This document shows positions 7,125-13,756 of a stretch of DNA of 21,458 bases, one piece after another (positions within the stretch are counted from its first letter, which is position 1; the number at the start of each line of letters is the position of its first letter). This DNA is from JACDBD01 sp050743385 (GTDB taxonomy: Bacteria > Actinomycetota > Acidimicrobiia > IMCC26256 > JACDBD01). The translations under genes and the position numbers were made by a program. Location: the NCBI GenBank assembly GCA_050743385.1, contig JBOGFJ010000154.1:1-21458 (forward strand). Direction: 5' to 3'. A model generated the notes under the pieces. It searched no databases. It was not told the DNA's origin and was given only the letters and a program-made list of their open reading frames with translations.

Positions 7125-7544
7125 CTACGAGGCGGGCTCGGTCTCGGCGACGACGTGGGTGACGGGCAGACTGAAGTCACGTTCGACCCGGTGCGGCAGG
7201 TCGAGCTTCAACCAGCGTGATGCTCCGGGCCGGAGTGTGGACAGGATGATCCCGTCGAACGCCTCCCCGCGCAGCGCGTCGCCGATCGCGAGCACGGGCG
7301 ATGGGTCACCCAACTCGCCCGTCACCTCGGCACCCAGCTCACGGAACCGGGCCAGCGCGACGTCGAGTCGCCTCTGGGCCTCGGTGCGAGAGTGCCCCTC
7401 GCTCCACGACCCGTGCTCCGCCACGGGCGTCATCGGCACGACGACATGGAACCGGCAGGGACCGGCTGCGAGCCGGCGTCGTACCTCGTCGAGGAGGTGC
7501 TCGCCTCCGACCGTCCGGTTCGCCACCACGAGGTACCGATCCAT
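7125..7544 (-). CDS. Universal stress protein-like small protein
   Basis: A 139-residue protein with an alternating strand-helix pattern like UspA: RYLVVANRTV at the start, a helix around LLDEVRRRLA, a strand FHVVVPM, a central helix carrying DVALARFRELG, a GDPSPVLAIGDALR stretch, a strand DGIILSTL, and a C-terminal LPVTHVVAE. The Gly-rich nucleotide motif of ATP-binding members (G-2x-G-9x-G-S/T) is not intact around STLRPGASRWLK, so ATP binding is doubtful. The ATG is preceded by GGGGGTGA only 3-4 bases away. It diverges from the HIT gene; TACGAT (7580-7585 read on the minus strand) is a good -10 and overlaps a 16-bp inverted repeat. Confidence 0.72.
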   Translation of the reverse strand: MDRYLVVANRTVGGEHLLDEVRRRLAAGPCRFHVVVPMTPVAEHGSWSEGHSRTEAQRRLDVALARFRELGAEVTGELGDPSPVLAIGDALRGEAFDGIILSTLRPGASRWLKLDLPHRVERDFSLPVTHVVAETEPAS

Positions 7545-7568
7545 GGCTCACCCCCGTGCATCTCCGGC

Positions 7569-7584
7569 ACGATGCGATCATCGT
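7569..7584. promoter_or_regulatory. Inverted repeat in the Usp/HIT divergent promoter, candidate operator
   Basis: ACGATG and CATCGT are perfect 6-bp arms around CGAT. The repeat overlaps TACGAT, the likely -10 of the minus-strand Usp-like gene, and lies 10 bases before TATCCT, the likely -10 of the plus-strand HIT gene. A protein bound here could repress both. Only the geometry is observed. Confidence 0.35.
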
Positions 7585-7594
7585 AGTGCCGCTC

Positions 7595-7600
7595 TATCCT
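7595..7600 (+). promoter_or_regulatory. Candidate -10 element of the HIT-protein gene
   Basis: TATCCT is the closest match to a consensus -10 seen in the window. It lies 9 bases before the TTG at 7610, which gives a leader of only about three bases if that codon is the start. Confidence 0.4.
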
Positions 7601-7609
7601 CGGCTCGCC

Positions 7610-8059
7610 TTGACCACCGTTGAGTGCTTCATCTGCGACAAGCATCGCCGGGGGGCCGCCGCCGAGGGCGGCGTGATCTACGAGGACGATCTCGTGTACG
7701 CCGGTCACGCGCACCTGGCCGGTCGGCCCGATGCCTACCTCGGCTATCTGATCGCCGAACCGAAGCGTCACGTCGTCGGGCTCGGCGAGCTCACCGACGA
7801 CGAAGCCGCCGCGTTGGGTCGGCTCGTCAACAGTCTGGCGCGGGCGCTCCGCGCGTCGGAGGGCGCCGAACACGTCTACAGCTTCGTGTTCGGCGACGGC
7901 CGGGTGCGACACCTGCACGTCCACGTGGTGCCGCGCTATCCCGGAACGCCGCCCGAATACCGCGGTTACCGCGTGAGCGAATGGCCGGGTGCGCCGCGCG
8001 GTGGAGTCGACGAGATGGCGGCGGTGTGTAACCGGGTGCGCGCTCGTCTGTCGCGCTAG
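7610..8059 (+). CDS. HIT-family (histidine triad) nucleotide-binding protein
   Basis: A 149-residue protein from the TTG at 7610. The histidine triad HLHVHVV is at residues 101-107 and the Cys-x2-Cys pair CFIC at 6-9. The core strand-helix pattern of Hint/Fhit-like nucleotide hydrolases lies between (AYLGYLIAEPKRHV, then LGRLVNSLARAL). HIT proteins hydrolyse nucleoside phosphoramidates, dinucleoside polyphosphates or adenylates. The start is uncertain: an in-frame GTG at 7586 is possible, and no ATG precedes the CFIC block. TTG is chosen for its distance to TATCCT. The stop overlaps the stop of the opposite-strand YjbR-like gene by 4 bases (CTAG shared by both TAG stops). Confidence 0.85.
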   Translation: MTTVECFICDKHRRGAAAEGGVIYEDDLVYAGHAHLAGRPDAYLGYLIAEPKRHVVGLGELTDDEAAALGRLVNSLARALRASEGAEHVYSFVFGDGRVRHLHVHVVPRYPGTPPEYRGYRVSEWPGAPRGGVDEMAAVCNRVRARLSR

Positions 8060-8442
8060 CCGTCCAACAGCCTTACCAACGTCTTCGGCGCCTGGAGCCG
8101 GTAGCTCGTCACGACGAGCGACTCGACCTCGTCCCAGTCGATGGTGCGTAGATCGAGCTGCAGCCCGACCCAGCCGTGGACGCCGATGTAGCGCGGCCAG
8201 AAGTACCGGTCGGGGTGCGCCTCGACGAGGGCGGCGTTCTGGCCCGGCGCCGCGCGCACGCTCAGCTGGACCCGACCGTCGCCGTCGTGGTCGACGAGGT
8301 GGTAGGCGAACTTCTTCTTCCGGACGAGGAACCTCGTATGGGCGTTGGTGTACCCGACCACCTCTGAGGTGGCGTCCGGCAACCCGAGACAGAGCTTGCT
8401 CAGCCGGGCTCGCCGCTGCTCGTCGCGCTTGGTGAGGCGCAC
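8056..8442 (-). CDS. YjbR/MmcQ-like protein
   Basis: A 128-residue protein with the CyaY-like fold pattern of YjbR/MmcQ proteins: LCLGLPDATSEV near the N-terminus, FLVRKKKFAYHLV, a beta strand RVQLSVRAAP, a helix ALVEAHPDRYFWPRYIG, GWVGLQLD, then DWDEVESLVVTSYRLQAPKTL. The family is often called a DNA-binding or MmcQ/YjbR domain, but no biochemical role is firmly known. The GTG at 8442 lies one base after the TGA of the upstream short-chain dehydrogenase gene, which indicates translational coupling in a two-gene operon. An extended upstream frame is low-complexity shadow sequence and was not used. Confidence 0.8.
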   Translation of the reverse strand: MRLTKRDEQRRARLSKLCLGLPDATSEVVGYTNAHTRFLVRKKKFAYHLVDHDGDGRVQLSVRAAPGQNAALVEAHPDRYFWPRYIGVHGWVGLQLDLRTIDWDEVESLVVTSYRLQAPKTLVRLLDG

Positions 8443-8443
8443 G

Positions 8444-9349
8444 TCACGACCCGTACACCGGCGCCGGCGGCGGCGCCTCACCGAGGAGCTTGTGGACGGC
8501 GGCGCCGACGTCGGCCGGGTCCCAGCGGGCGCGCTTGTCGACGCGGGGGCCGTGCTGCCAGCCGTCGGCAACGCCGATGATCCCGCCCTCCACTTCGAAC
8601 ACGCGCCCGGTCACGTCGCGCGACTCTGCGCTCCCGAGCCACGTCACCAGCGGGCTGACGTTCTCGGGTGCCATCGCGTCGAAGCCCTCGTCGGGCTTCG
8701 CCATGGTGTCGGCGAACGCGCCCTCGGTCATGCGCGTGCGCGCCGCCGGCGCGATCGCGTTCGCGGTCACGCCGTAGCGACCGAGCTCCGCCGCTTCCAC
8801 GAGCGTCAGCGCGGCGATGCCGGCCTTGGCGGCCGAATAGGTGCCCTGGCCGACGCTGCCCATGAGACCGGCACCGGAGCTGGTGTTGACGATGCGGGCG
8901 TCGACCGACTCCCCGGCCTTCGACTGCTCCCGCCAGTAGGCCGAGGCGTGTCGCGTCGGGCAGAAATGGCCCTTGAGATGCACGCGGACGACCGCGTCCC
9001 ACTCCTCCTCTGAGGTGCTCACCACCATGCGATCGCGCAGGAAGCCGGCGTTGTTCACCAGCACGTCCAAGCCGCCCCAGGTGTCGAGCGCGGTGCCGAC
9101 GAGGGCGCCGGCACCGTCCCAGTCGGCGACGTCGTCGCCGTTGGCAACGGCCTCACCGCCGAAGCCGCGGATCTCGTCGACGACCTCGCCCGCCGGTCCC
9201 CTCGACGAGCCGGTACCGTCGCGCTCGGCGCCGAGGTCGTTCACGACGACGCGCGCGCCCTCGCGCGCGAACTCGAGCGCGTGCGCGCGTCCCAGGCCGC
9301 GACCCGCGCCGGTGACGATGACGATCCGTCCTTCGCAGATGCCGCCCAC
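8444..9349 (-). CDS. HSD17B4-like short-chain dehydrogenase/reductase
   Basis: A 301-residue classical SDR: nucleotide motif TGAGRGLG (13-20), an extended insertion after NDLG typical of multifunctional-enzyme-2/HSD17B4-like (3R)-hydroxyacyl-CoA dehydrogenases, NNAG (99-102), Ser157/158, and Tyr171 with Lys175 in YSAAK. NAIAPAARTRMTE and a C-terminal GGIIGVADGW complete the pattern. Related actinobacterial enzymes oxidise hydroxyacyl-CoAs or steroid hydroxyls with NAD+. The substrate is not determinable here. The GTG at 9349 has GGAGGAG 4 bases upstream. It is followed by the YjbR-like gene and diverges from the LLM oxidoreductase across a 62-base region holding a palindromic element shared with the acyl-CoA dehydrogenase operon. 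Confidence 0.88.
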   Translation of the reverse strand: MGGICEGRIVIVTGAGRGLGRAHALEFAREGARVVVNDLGAERDGTGSSRGPAGEVVDEIRGFGGEAVANGDDVADWDGAGALVGTALDTWGGLDVLVNNAGFLRDRMVVSTSEEEWDAVVRVHLKGHFCPTRHASAYWREQSKAGESVDARIVNTSSGAGLMGSVGQGTYSAAKAGIAALTLVEAAELGRYGVTANAIAPAARTRMTEGAFADTMAKPDEGFDAMAPENVSPLVTWLGSAESRDVTGRVFEVEGGIIGVADGWQHGPRVDKRARWDPADVGAAVHKLLGEAPPPAPVYGS

Positions 9350-9381
9350 GCGCGCTCCTCCACACTCTCGGCCACGGGTTC

Positions 9382-9408
9382 GATCTGACGGGGGTCAGGT
9401 ACGGTACC
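9382..9408. promoter_or_regulatory. Divergent promoter with candidate operator and leaderless -10
   Basis: GATCTGACG at 9382-9390 runs into an imperfect dyad: CTGAC (9385-9389), four G, GTCAG (9394-9398). This closely resembles the perfect operator-like repeat at 17537. It is followed by an 11-bp palindrome, GGTAC-G-GTACC (9398-9408), which contains the -10 TACGGT (9400-9405). That element ends 6 bases before the GTG at 9412, so the LLM gene is probably leaderless and a bound protein would block it. Confidence 0.5.
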
Positions 9409-9411
9409 CCC

Positions 9412-10260
9412 GTGCGTCTGGGTGTGACGATGTTCGCGACCGATCAAGCGATGGCGATCGGCGATCTCGCCCGCGCTGCCGAGGAGCGCGGCTTCTCCTC
9501 CCTCTACGTGCCCGAGCACACGCACATCCCCACCAGCCGGGCCACGCCCGCTCCGACCGGCGATGCCCAGCTCCCCGACCAGTACTCGCGCACACTCGAT
9601 CCGTTCGTCGCGCTGACGGCGGCGGCGGCCGCGACCGGGCGCCTGCGCGTCGGTACCGGCATCGCCCTCGTCGCCCAGCGCGACCCCATCGTCACGGCCA
9701 AGGCGGTCGCGACCCTCGATTGGCTGTCGGGCGGCCGGTTCACGTTCGGGATCGGCTTCGGGTGGAACCGCGAGGAGATGGCCGACCACGGCGTCGAGTA
9801 CGCGAAGCGGCGGGCGATCGTGCGCCAGAAGGTGCTCGCCATGCGGCGACTGTGGGAAGACGACGAAGCGTCGTTCACGGGCGAGCACGTGCGGGTCGAA
9901 CCGAGTTGGGCCTGGCCCAAGCCCGTGCAGCGTCCCCGATTGCCCGTGCTCATCGGCGGGGCCGCCGGACCGAAGCTGTTCGCGCACGTCGTCGAGTACG
10001 CGGACGGCTGGATCCCGATCGGCGGCGGCGGGCTCACCAAGGCGCTGCCCGAGCTCCGGCGCACCGCCGAGGACGCCGGGCGCGACCCCGACGAGCTCGA
10101 GGTCATCCCGTTCGGCACCATCCCCGAGCAGGGCAAGCTCGACCACTACGCCTCGCTCGGCATCAGCGAGGTGGTGGTGCGGGCGCCGTCGGCGCGGGCT
10201 GAGAGAGTGCTGCCGGTCCTCGACGAGTACGCGCCGTTCGTCGTCGAGTCGAGTTCGTGA
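9412..10260 (+). CDS. LLM-class (F420-dependent-type) oxidoreductase
   Basis: A 282-residue luciferase-like TIM-barrel protein. Typical blocks of the actinobacterial F420-type LLM subgroup are present: LGVTMFATD at the N-terminus, AAEERGFSSLYVPEHTH, RLRVGTGIALVAQRDP, KAVATLDWLSGGRFTFGIGF followed by GWNREEM, RPRLPVLIGG and YADGWIPIG. Members transfer hydride between coenzyme F420 (sometimes FMN) and organic substrates; the cofactor is inferred from subfamily resemblance. A GTG start with leaderless spacing is used. Its stop overlaps the start of the next gene (GTGA), so the two reductases are translationally coupled and probably act in one pathway. Confidence 0.9.
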   Translation: MRLGVTMFATDQAMAIGDLARAAEERGFSSLYVPEHTHIPTSRATPAPTGDAQLPDQYSRTLDPFVALTAAAAATGRLRVGTGIALVAQRDPIVTAKAVATLDWLSGGRFTFGIGFGWNREEMADHGVEYAKRRAIVRQKVLAMRRLWEDDEASFTGEHVRVEPSWAWPKPVQRPRLPVLIGGAAGPKLFAHVVEYADGWIPIGGGGLTKALPELRRTAEDAGRDPDELEVIPFGTIPEQGKLDHYASLGISEVVVRAPSARAERVLPVLDEYAPFVVESSS

Positions 10261-11543
10261 GCAGCGAGAGCGGGAAGCTCACGTCACCGCTCCGGATCGG
10301 GTCGACGACCGTCCGCAACCGCGTCTACCGGGCGCCCGTGCTCGAAGGCGCGGGCTCCGGCCCCGACGCCGCCGAGAACTACGCCAAGGCGTTCGTGCCC
10401 AACGCCCGCCACGGCGTCGGCCTCATCATCCAGGGCAGCGCCTGCCTCTACGAAGAGGGGCGCACCTCACCGGGCATGACGCTCGTGCACACCCGCGCGC
10501 GCATGCTGGGCATGGCCGACATGGTGCGGGCCGTCCACGACGCCGGCGCCGGGATCTTCCTCCAGGTGGGCCACGGGGGCATCTATGCCATGGAGGGATG
10601 GCACGAGCCCTACGCGAGCGAACGTCGGGGGCCGCTGCTCGCGGCGTCACCGCTCCCCTTGCTCTTGCGTCCGAGCTTCCGCGGCGTGCCCGTGCACGTC
10701 ATGACGACCGACGAGGTGCACATGCTGTGCCAGCGGTACGGCGACGCCGCCGCCTGGGCCCGCGAGGCAGGCTACGACGGGATCCAGCTCGGCTCCGCGA
10801 ACGCCAAGCTGCTCGACCAGTTCCTGTCCCCGTTCTACAACCGCCGTACCGACGAGTTCGGCGGGTCGGCCGAACGGCGGGCCCACGTCCTGCACCTGAT
10901 CCGCGAGCGCGTCGCCGAGCGTGCCGGCGCCGACTATCCCTGCACCGTGAAGGTGCCAACGGAGTTGGCCCCGCCCTTCGCTCGCCACGTCACGTTCGCC
11001 GAGGCGATGCGCACGTGCGAGCTCGTCGCCGAGTGGGGCTATGACGCGGTGACACCGGTCGAGGTGTCGGTGTTCCCCGACACGACGCTGAGCCGCGGCG
11101 GCGTGCCGTCGTCGCTGTGGCGCAACCAGTCGATGCGGTCGCGGCTCCGCCAGGCGGCGCCGTCACGCCGGCGGCGCGCCACGCTCATCGCCGGCTCGTG
11201 GCTGGGTGGCCGCCGCAACCCCTTCGAACCGGTGTGGAACCGGCCCCTGTTCACGGAGGCCAAGCGGCGGGTCTCCCTCCCGGTGTTCGCGGTCGGCGGG
11301 ATCCGCACTGCCATCGAGGCCAATCAGATCGTCGACGACGGCGAAGCCGACATGGTCGGGTTCGGGCGTCCGTTCTACGCCCAGGACGATCTCGCCGCCC
11401 ACATCCTCGGGGGCGCCGACCGGCACGCGCTCTGTCAGAGCTCGAACCTGTGCGTCCCGGCACAGATGCTCGGCATGAAGGGCGTTTGCTACAACCCGGC
11501 GGTGAAGAAGCTCAAGGCGGCGTCGCGCTCGAGTGCAGGCTGA
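10257..11543 (+). CDS. NADH:flavin oxidoreductase / Old Yellow Enzyme-family protein
   Basis: A 428-residue protein with an FMN-binding OYE-type barrel: an N-terminal SPLRIGSTTVRNRVYRAPV block, QVGHGG (103-108), LLDQFLSPFYNRRTDEFGGS (185-204) and the phosphate-binding VGGIRT/VGFGRPF near the C-terminus. The usual OYE substrate pair H-x-x-N/H is replaced in LGSANAKLL (178-186), where the first His position appears to be Gly. The C-terminal cysteine group typical of iron-sulfur members is degenerate: Cys393, Ser396, Cys399 and Cys411, three of four cysteines. There is no C-terminal NAD(P)/FAD domain, so it is shorter than 2,4-dienoyl-CoA reductase. It is coupled to the LLM gene by a 4-base overlap and probably reduces an enone or enoyl substrate. 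Confidence 0.85.
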   Translation: MSSESGKLTSPLRIGSTTVRNRVYRAPVLEGAGSGPDAAENYAKAFVPNARHGVGLIIQGSACLYEEGRTSPGMTLVHTRARMLGMADMVRAVHDAGAGIFLQVGHGGIYAMEGWHEPYASERRGPLLAASPLPLLLRPSFRGVPVHVMTTDEVHMLCQRYGDAAAWAREAGYDGIQLGSANAKLLDQFLSPFYNRRTDEFGGSAERRAHVLHLIRERVAERAGADYPCTVKVPTELAPPFARHVTFAEAMRTCELVAEWGYDAVTPVEVSVFPDTTLSRGGVPSSLWRNQSMRSRLRQAAPSRRRRATLIAGSWLGGRRNPFEPVWNRPLFTEAKRRVSLPVFAVGGIRTAIEANQIVDDGEADMVGFGRPFYAQDDLAAHILGGADRHALCQSSNLCVPAQMLGMKGVCYNPAVKKLKAASRSSAG

Positions 11544-11551
11544 GGGGAGCG

Positions 11552-11629
11552 TCACCAAGGCCCGCGCGGTGCCCGCCCGACGAGCGCAGCCGCGAGCACG
11601 ATGAGGAATGCCCCGGCGATCACCCCGGA
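11552..11629 (-). pseudogene. Possible C-terminal remnant of a membrane protein gene
   Basis: In the 129-base gap between the OYE-family gene and the acetyltransferase gene, the minus strand reads SGVIAGAFLIVLAAALVG then RAPRGPW and a stop (TGA at 11554-11552). This is one hydrophobic helix with a basic end, much like the last helix of an EamA-type or similar transporter. The frame is closed by a stop about 30 bases before the helix, and no ribosome site or full gene is present. It may be a decayed gene end or chance in GC-rich DNA. Confidence 0.3.
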
Positions 11630-11672
11630 TTCGTGAGTTCAGAGCTTGCGCCCATTGGCGCGACGATTGGGC

Positions 11673-12206
11673 ATGGTGAGTGACCGCGCGGTGAAGATCC
11701 GACGGCTCGGCGAGCCGGGTGACCTCGGCTGGGTGGTCATGGCACATGGTGAGATCTATGAAGCCGAGTTCGGCTGGGACAACACGTTCGAGGCGCTCGT
11801 CGCCCGCATCGTTGCCGACTACGCAGCTGCGCACGACCCGGCCCGGGAAGCTGCCTGGATCGCAGAATGTGATGGTGAGCGCGTCGGCTGTGTCTTCTGC
11901 GTAGCGAAAGACGACACGACAGCGCAGCTGCGGATCCTGCTCGTTGACCCCACCGCTCGCGGGCTGCGACTCGGTGCACGCCTCGTCGATGAATCCATCG
12001 AGTTCGCCCGAGGTGCGGGCTATCAGCGGATCATGCTGTGGACCAACCACCCGCTCGTCGCGGCTCGCGAGATCTACCTTGCGGCCGGGTTCGAGCTCAC
12101 CGGTGAGAGCGCTCATCACAGCTTCGGCGTCGACCTGATCGGTCAGACATACGAGCTCGACCTCACGACCGATACGCTGCCTTCTCGCGACCCGGCACTC
12201 CCCTGA
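11673..12206 (+). CDS. GNAT-family N-acetyltransferase
   Basis: A 177-residue protein. It begins with VKIRRLGEPGDLGWVVMAHG and contains the acetyl-CoA-binding segment LRILLVDPTARGLRLGARLV (a slightly degenerate R/Q-x-x-G-x-G/A: ARGLRLGA), then GYQRIMLWTNHPLVAAREIYLAAGF typical of motif B. This subgroup is best known as the C-terminal half of MarR-GNAT fusion proteins in proteobacteria; here it stands alone without the MarR domain. The target amine is unknown. The ATG at 11673 is used; the GTG immediately after it (11676) is an alternative. It converges on another GNAT gene with 3 bases between. Confidence 0.85.
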   Translation: MVSDRAVKIRRLGEPGDLGWVVMAHGEIYEAEFGWDNTFEALVARIVADYAAAHDPAREAAWIAECDGERVGCVFCVAKDDTTAQLRILLVDPTARGLRLGARLVDESIEFARGAGYQRIMLWTNHPLVAAREIYLAAGFELTGESAHHSFGVDLIGQTYELDLTTDTLPSRDPALP

Positions 12207-12209
12207 GAG

Positions 12210-12809
12210 TCAGAGACTGGGCTCGCGGGGCACGCGCTGCATCGGCCACATCGGGGGCGAGCTACCTTCCTGGATGACCCCGAGCTCCTGGAATCCGTGG
12301 TGCTCGTAGAGCGGCTTGTTCCGTGGACTGGAAGCCTCGAGATAGGCGGGCAGTCGGTCCCGGTCGCAGCGTTCGAGCGCATGGCGGAGCAACGCCGAGC
12401 CGTAACCGCGGCCCTGCCTGGTGACGTCGACGCCGATGAGCGGCAGGTACCAGTGCGGTTCGGTGGGGTGGAACTCGTCCATCTCGCCCATGAAGCCGAA
12501 GACCTCTTCCTGGTCGGCGGCCGGGACGGCCTCGGCCACGAGCGCGCCCATCTTCTCCGTATCCGGCCGCACATCGGGCGGGAGCCACAGCGCCACGCCC
12601 CCGCAGTCGTCGATCGAGTCCGCGGTGCCCTGCGCGAACGCGGCCCCGCCGAACGCCTTCACGACCCGTGGCCAATACGTCAGATAGAGATGGGCGTCGC
12701 GAAAGACCCAGCGCGTCACCGGATCGTTGCAGAAGGCCATCGCGATCGTGGCAATGGCGCGATCTTCGTCGGGAGCCGGTGAGACGTTGATCTGCTGTCG
12801 GTTCGCCAT
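12210..12809 (-). CDS. GNAT-family N-acetyltransferase
   Basis: A 199-residue protein beginning ATG with CGGAG 7 bases upstream. N-terminal part: RAIATIAMAFCNDPVTRWVF and LYLTYWPRVVKAFGG, typical of the puromycin-acetyltransferase-like GNAT subgroup. Acetyl-CoA motif: VDVTRQGRGYGSALLRHAL (Q-x-x-G-x-G about residues 138-143). Motif B: AYLEASSPRNKPLYEHHGF. It presumably acetylates a small amine or a protein in the cytoplasm; substrate unknown. It is not homologous over its full length to the convergent GNAT gene, so the pair is not a recent duplication. It lies 104 bases downstream of the catabolic operon and could be read through from it. Confidence 0.87.
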   Translation of the reverse strand: MANRQQINVSPAPDEDRAIATIAMAFCNDPVTRWVFRDAHLYLTYWPRVVKAFGGAAFAQGTADSIDDCGGVALWLPPDVRPDTEKMGALVAEAVPAADQEEVFGFMGEMDEFHPTEPHWYLPLIGVDVTRQGRGYGSALLRHALERCDRDRLPAYLEASSPRNKPLYEHHGFQELGVIQEGSSPPMWPMQRVPREPSL

Positions 12810-12820
12810 GGCCAACTCCG

Positions 12821-12913
12821 ATGGCGGTCGGGATGCGCCGCTCGACCCAAAGCAGAGGGACCCAGCTGCGCGGCGGATCGTAGCTGGCCATCGCATCGAG
12901 ATCCGACCGCCAT
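12821..12913. repeat. 11-bp inverted repeat flanking a 71-base spacer
   Basis: ATGGCGGTCGG at 12821-12831 and its exact complement CCGACCGCCAT at 12903-12913 bracket the gap between the operon's last gene and the GNAT gene. A smaller pair, CCAGCT (12862) and AGCTGG (12882), is nested within. The whole could fold as a branched hairpin in the transcript or be the scar of a lost element. No T-tract follows, so it is not a classic terminator. Confidence 0.4.
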
Positions 12914-13753
12914 TCAGGGACGCGCCGGGCGGTTGGTCCAGCCACCCTCCTCGCGGCGGAACCATCCGCCGGCGGCGAGGCTGCCGCCGTCGGCGTGCAC
13001 GGTGGTGCCGGTGACGAAGGCCGACAGGTCGGATGCGAGGAACACCGCGACGCCGGCGAGGTCGTCGGCAGTGCCGAACCGCCCGACGGGCACCCACGTC
13101 GGGATGAGGTGGCGCTGGTCCTCGGGTACCCACCGGTCGTAGCGCACCTGGAGCGACTGCGTGAGGTCGGGTGCGATCGCGTTCACTCGCACGCCGGCGT
13201 TGCCGAGCTCGAGCGCGAGGCTCTTCGTGAACTGGGTGATGGCGCCCTTGAACGCGGCGTACACCGAGTGTCGGGGGATGCCACGAAACGCCTCGACGGT
13301 GGAGACGTTGATGATGCTGCCGCCGTCGCCCTGCTCGAGCAGCATCGGCACGAACGCCCGGGTGCACAGGAACACGTGCTCGAGGTTCGTGCGGTAGAGC
13401 TCGTGCCACTGCTCGGGGGCGGTGTCGACGAAGTCGGCGCCGCCGCGCACGACATAGTGGCCGACGTTGTTGACGAGCACGTCGACGCGGCCGAAGCGAT
13501 CGCGCGTGGTCTCGGCCAACGCCGTGACCTGGTCGGCCTCGCGCACGTCGGTCACGCAGGCGAGCGCCTCGCCGCCGCCGTCTCGAATGGCCAGCTCGGT
13601 CTCGGTGGCCCGATCGGCGTCGATCTCGGCGACCACGACCCGGCATCCGTAGGCGGCGAACGCCTCCGCGATCCCGCGCCCGATGCCGCCTCCCCCGCCG
13701 GTGACGACCGCAACCTTGCCCGTCAGGAGCGCCGCCGCCGGCTCGAGCGTCAT
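12914..13753 (-). CDS. Short-chain dehydrogenase/reductase, last gene of the catabolic operon
   Basis: A 279-residue classical SDR with TGGGGGIG (18-25), an Asp-containing second strand (VAEIDADR, favouring NAD+), NNVG (95-98), Ser151, and Tyr165 with Lys169 in YAAFK. C-terminal GTTVHADGGSLAAGGW is the usual SDR ending. Placed after paired acyl-CoA dehydrogenases and a thiolase, it is the natural candidate for the 3-hydroxyacyl-CoA (or ring-hydroxyl) dehydrogenation step. The ATG at 13753 lies three bases after the thiolase stop (TAG-AGG-ATG), so it is translationally coupled. It has only moderate similarity to the HSD17B4-like SDR at 8444, so it is a separate enzyme. Confidence 0.88.
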   Translation of the reverse strand: MTLEPAAALLTGKVAVVTGGGGGIGRGIAEAFAAYGCRVVVAEIDADRATETELAIRDGGGEALACVTDVREADQVTALAETTRDRFGRVDVLVNNVGHYVVRGGADFVDTAPEQWHELYRTNLEHVFLCTRAFVPMLLEQGDGGSIINVSTVEAFRGIPRHSVYAAFKGAITQFTKSLALELGNAGVRVNAIAPDLTQSLQVRYDRWVPEDQRHLIPTWVPVGRFGTADDLAGVAVFLASDLSAFVTGTTVHADGGSLAAGGWFRREEGGWTNRPARP

Positions 13754-13756
13754 CCT

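Noticed and set aside
8056..8059. Unusual convergent overlap of two genes at CTAG
   Set aside because: Both genes are well supported and a shared CTAG stop is an ordinary consequence of tight packing; it is noted in the features only.
11673..12809. Tandem duplication of acetyltransferase genes
   Set aside because: The two GNAT proteins face each other and differ in length and in all blocks outside the acetyl-CoA motif, so they are not recent duplicates.
12262..12945. A possible 227-codon gene on the minus strand over the operon-GNAT gap
   Set aside because: Only its first 45 or so codons lie outside the GNAT gene, it has no ribosome site or recognisable domain, and the rest is a frame shadow.
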